Shown here: in pieces, positions 42,953 to 53,860 of the stretch
How the letters are laid out: the number at the start of each line of letters is the position of its first letter
How positions within the stretch are numbered: the first letter of the stretch is position 1
DNA from: Eretmocerus hayati
Taxonomy: Eukaryota; Arthropoda; Insecta; Hymenoptera; Aphelinidae
Direction of reading: 5' to 3'
NCBI GenBank assembly: GCA_029851415.1
Contig: CM056744.1
Coordinates: 97,869,338 to 97,933,337 of the forward strand
Length of the DNA stretch: 64,000 bases
Program-made: the position numbers and the translations under genes
Notes under the pieces: model-generated
Databases searched by the model: none
What the model saw: only the letters and a program-made list of their open reading frames with translations
Told to the model about the DNA's origin: nothing

Positions 42953-44423
42953 ATATGATTTAGATTGAACTTCACTTACAGGTAAGTTCGTTTAATCTGC
43001 AATTATAGATATTTCTCTTTTGAAGAACATTGGAAATTGCATTTCTTTAGAAACCGTGAACGATCTCGATTCGGATTACTTACCAATCGTATTAGAACTA
43101 GGAAATCATGCAACTAATGATGGTGAAGGGAAGTCTTTCTTCAACTATGAGCAGGCCAACTGGAAACTCTTTCGTGATGAAATAGATAAAAGTTTGAAAA
43201 TTTATAGTAAGATCAATAGTATTGAGAGCATCGAACAGAATGTCGAAAGTATTACTGATGTGATTAGTGCCGCCGCGAATATTGCAATGCCCAAGCATGC
43301 ATTGAATAATGAGCCCAAGCCTCTAAGTGAAGAAGTCCGTGGTCTGATCAAAGTGAGAAATAGCATCCGAAAATTACACCAACAGTCAGGCGATCCAAGC
43401 CTTGAAAAACTCAAAAATAAAGTTAGAAACGCTATCAGTAAGAAAATTCGAAATGACAAAAACGCAAATTGGGAGAATCGCCTCTCCAAGATAACACCTC
43501 GAGATAACTCGCTGTGGAGAGTGACAAAATTTCTTACGAAAGGTCGTGATCAGGGAGTTTCTACTCTCCATGGCCCTAATGGTCTTGTTTATTCGAATGA
43601 AGAAAAGGCTGAGGTATTAGCCGAAAATTTTGAGAAGGTTTATCATCTGACATTACGAAATAGAGTATGTTTCGCCCCGCGAGGTGAAGAAAGCGATTAA
43701 GCGGACTAAATCTAAGAAAGCCCCAGGCCTCGATGGCTTACAAAATACAGTTCTCAAAAATTTACCGAGAAAAGCAATAGTTCAAATTACTAACATATTC
43801 AATGCTTGCTTGAGGCTGTCTCACTTTCCAAATGAATGGAAAATTGCAAACATCTTGGCGTTTCGAAAACCCGGCAAAGATAAGCTATATCCGCAAAATT
43901 ACCGACCGATTAGTCTCCTTCCCACTCTAAGCAAGATTTTTGAAATTATCATTTCGAATAGAATTCTAAGACATGAGTATACTCAAAATCTACTCATACC
44001 GGAACAATTTGGCTTTCGGTGAGGCCGAAGCACTGTCCACCAACTCGCGCGGCTGACGAATCACATCAGTAATAATTACAACATGAATAAATGCACAGTA
44101 ATGTTAGATATAGAGAAAGCATTCGATACAGTTTGCCACGAAGGCCTTATATACAAATTAAATAAGTGTAAAATTCCCACATATATTGTGAAATTATTGA
44201 TCTCTTATGTACGAAATCGAAAATTTAAAACCACTGTCAAAGACGCAAATTCAAGTGAGCAAAAGGTCGCAGCAGGGGTCCCACAGGGCTCGATCCTTGG
44301 ACCGGTCCTGTTTCTCTTCTACGTCAATGATATTCTGCGAAATTCACAAACGAACTTAGCTATTTTAGCTGATGACACCGCGGTTTTTGCCTCCTCATGG
44401 AGAAAAAACCAAGCTGGAAAGTA

Positions 44424-45218
44424 CACTGTAAAAAATATTAATGTAAATTTACAATACAGGTCGGTAAATATCCAACTCTGATAGTTGTAAATTTCAGCTA
44501 ATTTTTGTGATTTTACAAGCGCTCGTGAATTTACCACTCTCAGAGGGGGTAATTCTTGGATACCACTCTCAGAGTGGTAAATTTCATCCCACAGAAGTAT
44601 GCACTGCGCGTGCGTGATGCGAGTAAGCTGGGTTAGACTCGCGAGCAGAAGACTCAATCTGTAAACATCTAAACTGCCCTCGCCTCTCTTCGGCATCGCG
44701 AGGTTGCCGCTGCAGAAGGAGTCTGTGACTCCGACGACATCCCCGAGCACTCCAGGGCAATCCGGTCTGCTCTGATTATTTCAAAAGGCCTTGAAGTAAA
44801 GTCTCGTGACTTTATTGTGTGCGGTCGTTCCGTCCGGAGTAGGATTTGGTTTTGAGGTTATCTTTTACAAAACTGTGTTCCTCTCAAACTATTCTAAAAT
44901 AAATTTATATCATGCGTGTCATCAAATAATCTAATAAATTCGATATACTTGTACACAATATTCACATTACTCTCTCATCCGAGCTTCTATATATCTACTC
45001 TGTTGTGCTCAATGAGAAAAAAAAATAAAATCAGCAGACAGAAATTTACAACCGCGACGGTAAATTTCAGCTGACGAAGCGGTGGCGCTGCTGTATGAAA
45101 TTTACCGTCGGACGGTAAAATAATTTACAATCCGCTTGTAAAATCACAACTCCCAGAGTGGGATCCAAGAATTACCCCCTCTGAGAGTGGTAAATTTACA
45201 TAAATTTTTTTTACAGTG
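44424..45218. mobile_element. TA-flanked MITE inside LINE ORF2
   Basis: Termini CACTGTAAAAAA and TTTTTTTTACAGTG, each flanked by TA (44422-44423, 45219-45220). Removing the element and one TA restores the LINE frame (QAGKY-IQSHSDEL). Inverted subterminal blocks lie at about 44528-44580 and 45147-45195 (GGGGGTAATTCTTGGA facing TCCAAGAATTACCCCC). No transposase. The CAC termini with a 2-bp duplication could fit a CMC-type family, but this is not established. Confidence 0.9.
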
Positions 45219-45899
45219 TATATTCAGAGCCATTCGGATGAATTAGTACTATATTTCAAAAAATGGAAAATTAAAATCAACGTCGGCAAGACTGAGCTAG
45301 TAATTTTTTCAAAAAAGACTAGAGCCGAAGAACAACCTTCTGTTGCTCTGGATGGCAAAAAAATTGAGCCAAAATTAAAAGCCAGATACCTCGGTATTGT
45401 ATTAGATTATAGACTCTCATTCACGAGTCAAATCGAGAGCACGCGACAAAAATGCGATCTTCGCATATCCTTGTTGTATAATCTTCTGAACAGGCGCAGC
45501 AAACTTAGCCGCAAAAATAAAATGTTGATCTTCAAAACTTTGATTAGACCCATCATATTGTATGGTGCCCCCATCTGGAGCAGCACTTGCAAATCAAATA
45601 TAAACAAATTAGAAAGATGTCAAAATAAAGTACTTCGAATGATCACAAACTCTAAATTAGGTGCCTCAAATGAATCTATCAGAAAAGAGGCTGGAATATC
45701 TAGTATAAAATGTGCAATAAAGACAATGACCGAATGCTTTTACAATGAGCAGATCAATGACATCGATATCCTCAAGGATATCGGAATATATACAATTGAT
45801 ACAGCTCCTTTTAGAATAAGGTATAAGCTTCCCCACCACATACTGCTATGAATTCAAAAGTTCAACGCCCCTCCGTGGGCAGCAGACTGTTTGTAAATA

Positions 45900-45966
45900 A
45901 AGAGAGAGAGAGAGAGACGGTAGAGCTGTTTGTAAATAAAGAGAGATAGTAGAACTATTTGTAAAT

Positions 45967-46029
<63 letters not shown>
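45900..46029. repeat. (GA)n microsatellite, left of R1-clade LINE
   Basis: Three units of GTTTGTAAATAAAGAGAG.. lead into about 60 bp of (GA)n. The matching tract resumes after the poly-A of the R1-clade element (51693-51714), so that LINE sits inside the microsatellite. Confidence 0.9.
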
Positions 46030-46031
<2 letters not shown>

Positions 46032-46360
46032 CCGTAGGGGGCTTTGGGTGTGACCTTAGGGTTGCACTTGGAGCTTGAGGGAGCGACGCCCCTCCGGACC
46101 CGAGTCCTACACTTACACCAACACACACACTACACCATACATGCACCATACTCACGCCTGCCCAAGCACTACACAAACATACCAACATCATACAGGACAT
46201 GCATGACACAGGACACCACACCCGTGCTGGTCTGGTCCGGGGTCGGCCAGCATGCGATTCCAGGCCCTGGAAGAAGAAAGAAGATGATGTCCAGCATTGA
46301 CGGCAAGAATTCCCCAAGTAAAGCGGGGCCCCATTCGGATCTTGGAAGGGCCCCCCAACG

Positions 46361-48172
46361 ATGCAAAACGCGCCACCAGTGGCACACTTGGCTGGTGGAA
46401 TAACGCGTACAGCTACAAGCGATGGAAATACGCTGCAGGTGGAGGGTGCGGGAGAAAAAAACCTACGCCATGGAGAAGCTGAGCTCACCCCTAGCAGGAA
46501 GAGAAAGGGCCCGAGTGACGGAGCAGAGAAGCGAGTGCTCAAACAATCAAAGCTCACATTTCCGAGCCAACGAGGGATGAACGCGAAAGTTGCAGCAGAA
46601 GCACGAGAGGCGGCAGAGAAGCTGCTGAAGATCAACCCCGCTATCAGGATCCAGATCACGCAACCCAGCAACGAGGTTGATGACGCCGTCAACTTGAGCT
46701 CAGACTCGAGCGAGTCTGACTCCACTATAGGGTCCCAGGGGAACGGAACAATCCTGACTCCTGAAAACGGTTTGCTCGAGAGGGGAGTGCACGATGAGGT
46801 GCCTGATAGGGTGGAGATTGACCACATCCCCTCAACCAGAGATGCGGCACGACAGAGGAGTGGAAACGAGGCAGGCGATCTCATGGGGAAATGGGAAGAC
46901 CTGAAAACGTGCCGGGAAGAGACGGAGGAGAAGACATATCTCCTCCTCGAGCACTTCAACTTGGTTATAGGAATAGCCGAGTCTGTTTCCAGCAATCCAG
47001 AAGGGACCAAGGGTGACATCGAAGAGCTCAAGAAGATAGGCCACGCGCTCGAAGGCCTACTCGCGACAGACAAGGCGAAGCGGGCTGCTTTCGAGACAAC
47101 GCTCCTCGAAACGGAAAAGACCCTGAAAGCGAGGGGGAATATGCAGCTACCGGTCACAAGAAAACCGGCCGCGTCGGGTAGTGGCTTCCAGGGGAGGGGG
47201 GCAGGGGAACCGGAATCGCGACCGGGAAAACAACGCGGTTCGAAGGCGACGCGATACGGTCCTCCACCGGGAGGTCTCGGAACACTGCGCTCGACATCAA
47301 CGCCCAATCGGCCCGAGCAGAATGGGCCTTGGAAGGAAGTGGTGTCAAAGAAACAAGCGAGAAGGGCAAAGAAGAGCGGTAGATCGGACGATGCCGCCGG
47401 GAAGAAAGCGAAAATGAAGCCGAGAAGGGTGAAGCCCGAAGCCGTCCTCGTTACGGCCAAACAAGGTGGGCTAACCTACGCAGACATGCTGCGCAGGATA
47501 AAAACGGATGACCTCGATGAAGAAGTGGGCTCCAAGGTCACGGGCATCCGCAAGACCCAAGAAGGCCAAGTCCTTCTTGAACTCAAGAAGGGCACCGATG
47601 TCGCCGCCGTCAAGGCAGCCTTGGCACCAGTCGTCGGGCAAGAAGGAGCTGTCCACTGTCTAGCAAACAGCACGACCCTCGAGGTTCTCGGAGTCGACTA
47701 CGATGTCGACATAATCAAGGTGCGGGATGACCTCGCGAAGGCCCTACCAGAAAACGAGAAGGGTGCCGTTGTAGTCAAGTCCATCCGGAGTGGCTACCGC
47801 GGCACCCAAACCGCTGTTGTCTCGATCGCAACGAGACTGGCCCACCATCTCCTCGACTGGAAGGAGCCAAAGGTTGGATGGGGCAGAGTCAGGATCCGCG
47901 AGAAGGGTGGCATCCCACGGTGCTATAACTGCTTAGAGTACGGGCACAAGGCCTCGGGGTGCAAAAAAGAGAAGGCAGAGGAACGGAAACCAAAACTCTG
48001 CTTCCAATGCGGCGAACCAGGGCACCTTGCTGCGATTTGCAAGGAAAAACCAAAATGCCTAAGCTGTGCGGCGATCGGGTCCAAATCTGACCACAGATCT
48101 GGGGCCAGCAACTGCACTGCGTACCAGCGGGCAAGAACCACATATAGACGCAGGAAGGGAAGAAATGGCTAG
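46361..48172 (+). CDS. R1-clade LINE ORF1: Gag-like protein
   Basis: A 603-residue nucleic-acid-binding protein. The N-terminal half is charged and low complexity, with an acidic serine run (NLSSDSSESDS) and a helical stretch (about residues 195-265). A folded region follows (about 370-510, TYADMLRRIKT, then VRDDLAKALPENEKG). Three CCHC knuckles begin at Cys521 (CYNCLEYGHKASGC, CFQCGEPGHLAAIC, then CLSCAAIGSKSDHRSGASNC). No stop interrupts it. The stop TAG (48170) lies just after the ORF2 ATG (48165), a short overlap suggesting coupled translation. Confidence 0.92.
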   Translation: MQNAPPVAHLAGGITRTATSDGNTLQVEGAGEKNLRHGEAELTPSRKRKGPSDGAEKRVLKQSKLTFPSQRGMNAKVAAEAREAAEKLLKINPAIRIQITQPSNEVDDAVNLSSDSSESDSTIGSQGNGTILTPENGLLERGVHDEVPDRVEIDHIPSTRDAARQRSGNEAGDLMGKWEDLKTCREETEEKTYLLLEHFNLVIGIAESVSSNPEGTKGDIEELKKIGHALEGLLATDKAKRAAFETTLLETEKTLKARGNMQLPVTRKPAASGSGFQGRGAGEPESRPGKQRGSKATRYGPPPGGLGTLRSTSTPNRPEQNGPWKEVVSKKQARRAKKSGRSDDAAGKKAKMKPRRVKPEAVLVTAKQGGLTYADMLRRIKTDDLDEEVGSKVTGIRKTQEGQVLLELKKGTDVAAVKAALAPVVGQEGAVHCLANSTTLEVLGVDYDVDIIKVRDDLAKALPENEKGAVVVKSIRSGYRGTQTAVVSIATRLAHHLLDWKEPKVGWGRVRIREKGGIPRCYNCLEYGHKASGCKKEKAEERKPKLCFQCGEPGHLAAICKEKPKCLSCAAIGSKSDHRSGASNCTAYQRARTTYRRRKGRNG

Positions 48173-51100
48173 CTTCATCCAAGCCAACCTCAGGAAGAGC
48201 GGGGACGCAGACGATCTCCTACACGCTGTAGCCAAAGAAGGAGGGATCGATGTTCTGATTATCTCCGAACCGCCTCGGAAGCGCGAATTTTCTCGATCCA
48301 CATTCGATCACTGGAGGACAGCCGTAATCCAGATCATGAATCCTGCGATCCGTGAGACTGGACCAGCTGTTAGTGGCCGCGGTTTTGCTCGGAAGACCAT
48401 AGAGGGCACAGCAGTCTACAGCTGCTACTATTCGCCGTCGCTCAAGATACACGAATTCGAAGACGAGCTCCATGACCTAGAAGAGGATGTGAGGCAATGG
48501 GGGGGCCCAGTTATAATCGCGGGGATTTCAACTCCAAGGAACCGACTTGGAGCGGGGGGCCGCGTGATAGACGGGGGGTAATACTCGCTGATGCCATGGA
48601 GGCATTGGGATTAGTGCTCGCGAACGAGACGGGGGTTATCACCTACTACCGACACGACACTCGGTCCAGGGAGGGAGGTTCGTCTTCGGTCCTCGACCTG
48701 ACGTTCATGAGCCCGTCGCTCATGGGACGTATGACATCGTGGGAGGTTCTGGACACGGAAACATTGAGTGACCATCGACATATTCGGTTTCGGCTTAGGA
48801 CTGACAGACAGAGACAGACGACACACAGACCGCGACCGACGGGGTGGCAGGTACGCAAGCTGGATGAGGGGAAATTCCGGGAATCGATAGGAACAGCCGA
48901 AGATCTCCCGATGAACATCACCGCGGACGAGGCTGTGGATATGGTGACGACCACCATCACAAGAGCTTGTGACGCATCGATGCCTCGCAAGACAACATCA
49001 TGCTTTTGGAGGAAACCAGAGTACTGGATCACCGACGAGATAAAAGCCCTACGAAGAACGAGCAATAAGAAGAGGAGAACCGCGTGGCGATCAAGGAAAC
49101 TAAAACGACCATCACTGGGGGAAGATGATAGGGCGTACAGAGAAGCAAAGAAGGCTCTCGTTCTAGCCATCCGGAGAAGCAAAGAGAAGTGCTGGGGTGA
49201 ATTGTGCGACATGGTTAATGGAGACCCGTGGGGTACGCCATACCGCGTGGTCATGTCCAAGGTCCGACCCCGGAGGGGCAACCCAGCACCGACTGATGCA
49301 GCTACCTTGCGCAGCATCGTGGAAGACCTCTTTCCAGCAGGAGAACCCAGAGTGACATTCCCTCCCGAGAGCGAAGATCCCATCCCGCTCTTTACTATGC
49401 AAGAGCTACTCATAGCGGCGAAGAGGCTGCCAAACGACAAGGCCCCTGGCCTGGACGGCATTCCAAACGAGGCTCTGAAACTGGTCTTCAAATACAACCC
49501 ACATTTACTCCTCGACCTCTTCAACATCTGTCTGAGCGCGGGAAATTTCCCGGATAAGTGGAAACGCCAGAAGCTGGTCCTGATACCTAAAAGTCAAGGA
49601 GGTCAACGCCCTCTCAGCATGCTCGACAATATCGGGAAAATGTACGAGAGGATGGTGCTCAACAGGGTGGAAAAAGCCTACGAAGAGAGCGGCGGGCTAT
49701 CACCAATGCAGTTTGGGTTCCGGAAGGGACGAAGCACTGTGCACGCGATCGAGGAGGTCCAAGAGCGGGTTCAAGCGTCGGTAGGGAACCCATACCAAGG
49801 AAGAGGAGGATTCTGTGCCATTATTGCGTTGGACATAAAGAACGCGTTCAACTGCGCGAGCTGGGAGCGAGTCTATCAATCCCAAGCAGGTAAAGTGCCG
49901 CCCTATCTACTAGCCATCACGAGTGACTATCTGCGGAACAGGACACTCGTGTACGACACCGACGAGGGACAAGAGATCCGGGAACTGTCCGCCGGAATTG
50001 GACAGGGATCGGTTTCCGGGCCGTTCAACTGGAACACCCAGTACGACAGTTTACTGTCTATTGAACTGCCCGAAGGAGTCATAATAGTGGCTTTCGCGGA
50101 CGACGCGGGGCTCATAGTCTGGTCCGACAACGAGGAACTCTTGGGTAGACGCGCAAACGAGGCGCTGGCCCGAGTCTACGAGTGGATGATCAGCAGGCTC
50201 CTAGAGCTTGCTGTCAAGAAGTGCGAAGCAATCGTGGTCACAAGACGCAGGAAGTTTGACTTGCCCCACTTTTACATCAACGGGCAAGAGATCCCACGCA
50301 AGACAGAGCTGAAATACCTCGGCGTATGGCTTGACGACAAGTGGTCGTTCAAGAAGCACATCCAGGAGGCCGCTCAAAAAGCGAGCAGGGTTGGTGCGGC
50401 GCTTCAACGGCTGATGCCGAATATCGGAGGACCCAAGGAAAAGAGGCGCGCACTTCTCAACACCGTCAGCACCTCTATCATGCTCTACGGTGCACCCGTG
50501 TGGGGAAAGAGAGTAGAGAAGACCATCATCGAGAAGAAGATGGGGCCTGTCCACCGGAGAGCGGCCCTGAGAAGTATCCGTGCCTACCGCACCGTATCAG
50601 GAGATGCGGCTTACGTATTGGCGAGTACACCGCCCATCCACTTGCTCGTCGCGGAGCGAGTGAGGATCTGGGACCGCCAGAAAGTGATCGGAGCCGAACG
50701 AGTACTCACCCCGACGATGAAGGAGATTATCCGCGACAACGAGAAGGAAACCACCCTTGAGCATTGGCAAACTGAGTGGGATTCGCCATTTGCGAACGGC
50801 AGATGGACGCACCGGCTGATCCGTGACGTAGCCAAGTGGGCGGAACGCACCCACGGAGAGATGGACTACTGGACGACGCAGGCACTGAGCGATCATGGTT
50901 GCTTCGGTTCCTATCTAACCAGGTTCAAGAAGAGGACGACCCCAGCATGTCAGTCATGCGGGGATGAATGGGATGACGCCGAACATGCCCTGTTCAAGTG
51001 CAGCGACACCCGGAGAGAGCGCGCCGAGCTGGATGAATGGCTGGGTGCTCAACTAACACCCGAGAATCTCGTCCCGTACTTGCTCCGCAACCAGGAGACA

Positions 51101-51196
51101 TGGGATAGACTCACCGGATACATCAAGATGGTGATGACCCGCAAAGAAGAGAAAGAGAGGGAAGTAAGGCGCCTCGAAGTAGGCGAATCACAGTGA
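48165..51196 (+). pseudogene. R1-clade LINE ORF2: endonuclease and RT, one frameshift
   Basis: Starts MASFIQANLRKSGDADDLL; the endonuclease runs to PVIIAG near 48520. One base appears missing in a G run at about 48518-48523, shifting to the frame that continues DFNSKEPTW at 48527 and runs openly to 51196. Motifs: SDHRHI (endonuclease end), NDKAPGLDGIPNEAL, FGFRKGRSTVHAI, IALDIKNAFN, GIGQGSVSGPFNW, the catalytic FADD near 50093, ELKYLGVWLDDKWSF, and a C-terminal CCHC (CQSCGDEW..EHALFKC). Apart from the single frameshift it looks complete. Confidence 0.92.
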
Positions 51197-51663
51197 CTCT
51201 GCCGATTGAAACAGAAGAGGCCCAAATGATTCCAGGAGGAATCTGATGCACTGAAGAGGGAAGAAAGAAGAAAGAAGAGAGAAGAAAGAAGAAAGAGAGG
51301 GAACAATGGAGAATGAAGACAGAAGATGCCGACAAGTGGCCGAAGAGAGAAGATGGAGAAGAGGAACGCTCGCAATCGAGCGCGAGACATGCCGCTCATC
51401 CTGAAGTAATGCTCACGCGGTTCCGGGATGAGATGGTAGGTGCAGGTGGATCTCCTTCTTGATTGCCCGATGCCCTAGGTATCGGACATCGAGGGGAGAG
51501 GGATATTACACGGCCGGGCCCACCTCTCGGTGGGCCCCACCCAAACCCGTGTCCCGCCTGGTATGGCCTGCGTGGGCTATGCGTAGTCCGCGTAAGCTGA
51601 ACCAGTCCGGTGTCTGGGGACGGATCCGAGGGATCCTGAGGCAGATTTTGCCCTCTAACCACC

Positions 51664-51714
<51 letters not shown>
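51197..51714 (+). other. R1-clade LINE 3' UTR, poly-A and GA tract
   Basis: Purine-rich GAAGAAAGAAG runs near 51255-51300, a GC-rich segment near 51500-51560, then 27 A's at 51666-51692 running into (GA)n to 51714. Confidence 0.8.
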
Positions 51715-51715
<1 letters not shown>

Positions 51716-51877
51716 AATGAATGAATGTGTAAACCCTGCGTATCCTCGTAGACTAAGAGAAATAACCAAAAACTATTATGTGGATTTTTCAAAATTTTTT
51801 GCCATGTCAATAAAATGAATAGACTGAGTCACGTACTATAGCGAAAATGTGAAATCAAAATTATTTGATACTGATAA

Positions 51878-51891
51878 GATCCATTAGGATC
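51878..51891 (+). other. LINE 3' UTR hairpin (H2A-site copy)
   Basis: GATCC-ATTA-GGATC: a fully paired stem whose sequence differs from copy 1 (GGCCC/GGGCT), at the matching position and followed by the shared GGGCGCAGTG. Confidence 0.6.
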
Positions 51892-51986
51892 GGGCGCAGT
51901 GAATTACCATATTTCAAAATTCGATGTATCTTTACGATGTATTGACGAAAGACAATGAATAAACGAGATCTCAAAAGTCAAGTCAA

Positions 51987-51999
51987 AGGCCGAGCACCA
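51987..51999 (+). repeat. 13-bp H2A target duplication, right copy
   Basis: AGGCCGAGCACCA, matching 35254-35266 and followed by the normal H2A leader (GATCACGGCAAATTTCGC, as in H2A copy 1). Confidence 0.9.
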
Positions 52000-52053
52000 G
52001 ATCACGGCAAATTTCGCTCGTGGCATTACAGTATCTCTACTCTCAATCTTATC

Positions 52054-52431
52054 ATGCCTGGACGTGGCAAGGGAGGCGGCAAAGTCAAGGGAAAGTCAAA
52101 GACCCGCTCCACCCGGGCCGGACTTCAGTTCCCCGTCGGACGTATCCACCGTCTGCTGAGGAAGGCCAACTACGCCGAACGAGTTGGTGCCGGTGCCCCG
52201 GTCTACCTGGCCGCCGTCATGGAGTACTTGGCCGCTGAGGTTCTCGAGTTGGCAGGAAACGCCGCCCGTGACAACAAGAAGACCAGGATCATCCCCCGTC
52301 ACCTCCAATTGGCCATCCGCAACGACGAGGAGCTGAACAAATTGCTCTCCGGAGTGACAATCGCCCAAGGAGGTGTCCTGCCCAACATCCAAGCCGTCCT
52401 TCTGCCCAAGAAGACCGAGAAGAAGGCTTAA
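52054..52431 (+). CDS. H2A: Histone H2A (copy 2)
   Basis: A complete 125-residue H2A with the same body as copy 1; visible differences are [10 protein letters not shown] against [10 protein letters not shown] at the start and RKANYAERV against RKGNYAERV. The ATG at 52054 is chosen by family alignment; the open frame extends further upstream into the LINE tail without meaning. The coding sequence and its stem-loop are intact, yet the native TATA box is now about 16.8 kb upstream at 35233. Either it is silent, or it is driven from LINE-tail sequence plus the duplicated initiator. Confidence 0.97.
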   Translation: MPGRGKGGGKVKGKSKTRSTRAGLQFPVGRIHRLLRKANYAERVGAGAPVYLAAVMEYLAAEVLELAGNAARDNKKTRIIPRHLQLAIRNDEELNKLLSGVTIAQGGVLPNIQAVLLPKKTEKKA

Positions 52432-52482
52432 ATCTTTCCTCCATCCAACTCGCCCAAGAAACAAACAGAAGAAAAAACAATC

Positions 52483-52498
52483 GGCCCTTTTCAGGGCC
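52483..52498 (+). terminator. Histone mRNA 3' stem-loop, H2A copy 2
   Basis: GGCCCTTTTCAGGGCC, 51 bp after the stop; perfect. Confidence 0.95.
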
Positions 52499-52714
52499 CC
52501 CAAAATTTCTACAAACGTATCAGCAGCTATATCACATCCGTTAATGTACGATGCTCCCCCATCCGCCCCAGTCACCAACCGATGCAGCCATTACCGAATC
52601 ATGGTCTCGACTGTTCTCGGATAGAAGTGGTCTCTAGCTACACATACTACTTCCTGTTGTATTTATACATATATTGGGGGATGGCCATAGTGAATGCTGT
52701 CATGAGTTTAGTCT

Positions 52715-53860
52715 AGGGATGCCCGATACGCTCAAAAATATCGATACGTTCGCATCGGACCGCCCGATACGATACGACTAATATATCGGGACAAAAATAT
52801 CGATACGCCAAGTCTCGATACGATTTTTGTGTTCCCCAGAATCTTTCCAGCACTGTAGTTATTACATATCCGCGTTACTTATTTGACCATGAATCATGCC
52901 ATTTAATAACAAAAAGTCCACTATAAAAATTCACCAACTAACAAATTTATATGACGGATTCGTAATTGGGAAATATCAAAATCATACTACATACATTTTT
53001 GACGCATTTGATTGTCGTAAAAATTATATACCAGATGGATCTTTCATCTTTGAACCAACAATGAATCTGCCCTGTTTGTGTACAGTAGATTGTACTCATG
53101 AAATACAAATGCCCTGTAATAGCTTAAATAGTCAGGCAGTCATCAACAACCTTAAATTCCACGAATCATGACTGCGTGCAGGGCAGGTACTGGTGAGGGT
53201 ATCATATAATCTGACTGAGGTTTGCCTCTAGGGCACTCTAAATAACTTCAAATAATGGAAATTCTCGGGAAATTTTGAATAAAGATATCGATACTATATT
53301 GCGTAATATAATGCTGCGACGAGGCGCCTAAGACCGAATCCAAGGATACATAAAGACCGACATGATAATCCCAGAAAGTCCCGTCGCCAGCATTGCAGCC
53401 GTATCGATTTTCTGAGAAAGATCACAACAGAGTAATTGCACCAATTCAGTGTGCAGTCTTTTGTCGTCGGGACTTTTGGGGATTACCGCGTCGATCGCCG
53501 AAGGTTCTATATAGCTCTATGACATTTATCTAAAAATAATAGAATATTGACAATATATGCAAATATCATAGTTTCACATCTCAACCTACCAATCATAATC
53601 CCGACGCTCTGAATGTATCACATAATGCAGAAAGACAAGAAAGACGGAAAATGGGCGGGACTGCTTGGGGGAACTGTCGGCGACAGAGAGTCGATGCAAA
53701 AATCTTCAAACCATATAACTTAAGTCTGTCTCGTCGACGGAGAGATTTATGCCTCGCTCAGTTGCCTTACCGATTAATGTTTGCTCAAATCTGCTGGCAC
53801 CGAGAAAAACCGTATTCGTCACTGGCGCGTATCGAAAACCGATACACAGAGCTAAACTTT
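52715..53860. mobile_element. Degenerate DNA element of the GCCCGATACG family
   Basis: Begins ATGCCCGATACGCTC followed by dense ATCGATACG/CGTATCG repeats (to about 52812). It contains a middle segment resembling 62850-62940 (TCAAACCATATAAC, GAGATTTATGCC) and ends near a GCGTATCGAAAACCGATAC phrase at about 53825-53845. It is related to the cleaner copy at 62644-63836. No transposase frame; the right border is approximate. Confidence 0.5.

Larger units (their letters stand above)
37371..43001 (+). mobile_element. DIRS-type tyrosine-recombinase retrotransposon
   Basis: Inverted terminal repeats of about 210 bp (about 37386-37596 and 42745-42952) bracket Gag-like, RT-RNase H and tyrosine recombinase regions. 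An internal complementary region at 42577-42686 joins the reverse complements of both outermost ends, the hallmark of DIRS1-like elements, which replicate through a circle. Both borders share ATTATA and no target duplication is evident (target AACATTATAGAT inside LINE ORF2), as expected for recombinase-mediated integration. ORFs carry stops and frameshifts. Confidence 0.92.
36807..45851 (+). pseudogene. LINE ORF2 of the H2A-site copy, broken
   Basis: Endonuclease start (HWNANGL, VNETKF, LGDLNCKHTNWNC) at 36807-37370. It is interrupted by the DIRS element and resumes at 43002 (ISLLKNIG, LDSDYLPI). Near 43650 a deletion of roughly 100 bp shifts the frame before [15 protein letters not shown] is followed by TGA near 44020, where copy 1 has an Arg codon, and the catalytic-core block has lost two Leu codons (VMLDIEKAF). 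After [10 protein letters not shown] and the ILADD tetrad the frame is cut by a MITE at 44424, resuming at 45219 to KLPHHILL and the stop near 45851. Confidence 0.93.
46030..51692 (+). mobile_element. R1-clade LINE inserted in a (GA)n tract
   Basis: A 5.66-kb non-LTR element with a 5' UTR of about 330 bp, ORF1 with three CCHC knuckles, ORF2 with AP endonuclease, RT and C-terminal CCHC, a 3' UTR of about 460 bp and a poly-A tail (51666-51692). GA repeats lie directly on both sides. It is more GC-rich and less decayed than the host LINE, with one visible frameshift, suggesting the youngest large insertion here. R1 clade is inferred from domain order and the ORF1 knuckle triplet. Confidence 0.9.
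35267..51987 (+). mobile_element. Histone-site LINE at the H2A initiator, with three nested insertions
   Basis: A full-length relative of copy 1 with ORF1, ORF2 and 3' UTR, oriented like H2A. Element segments are 35267-37370, 43002-44423, 45219 to about 46029, and about 51715-51987. They are interrupted by a DIRS element, a MITE and an R1-clade LINE. The tail (AATAAACGAGATCTC, AAGTCAAGTCAAA) matches the other copies. It is flanked by AGGCCGAGCACCA at both ends. Internal damage includes a lost zinc ligand, a deletion with frameshift and a stop codon, so it is dead. Confidence 0.9.

Noticed and set aside
45900..46029. Tandem (GA)n as a CRISPR-like or satellite array
   Set aside because: Simple microsatellite without spacers; the genome is eukaryotic.
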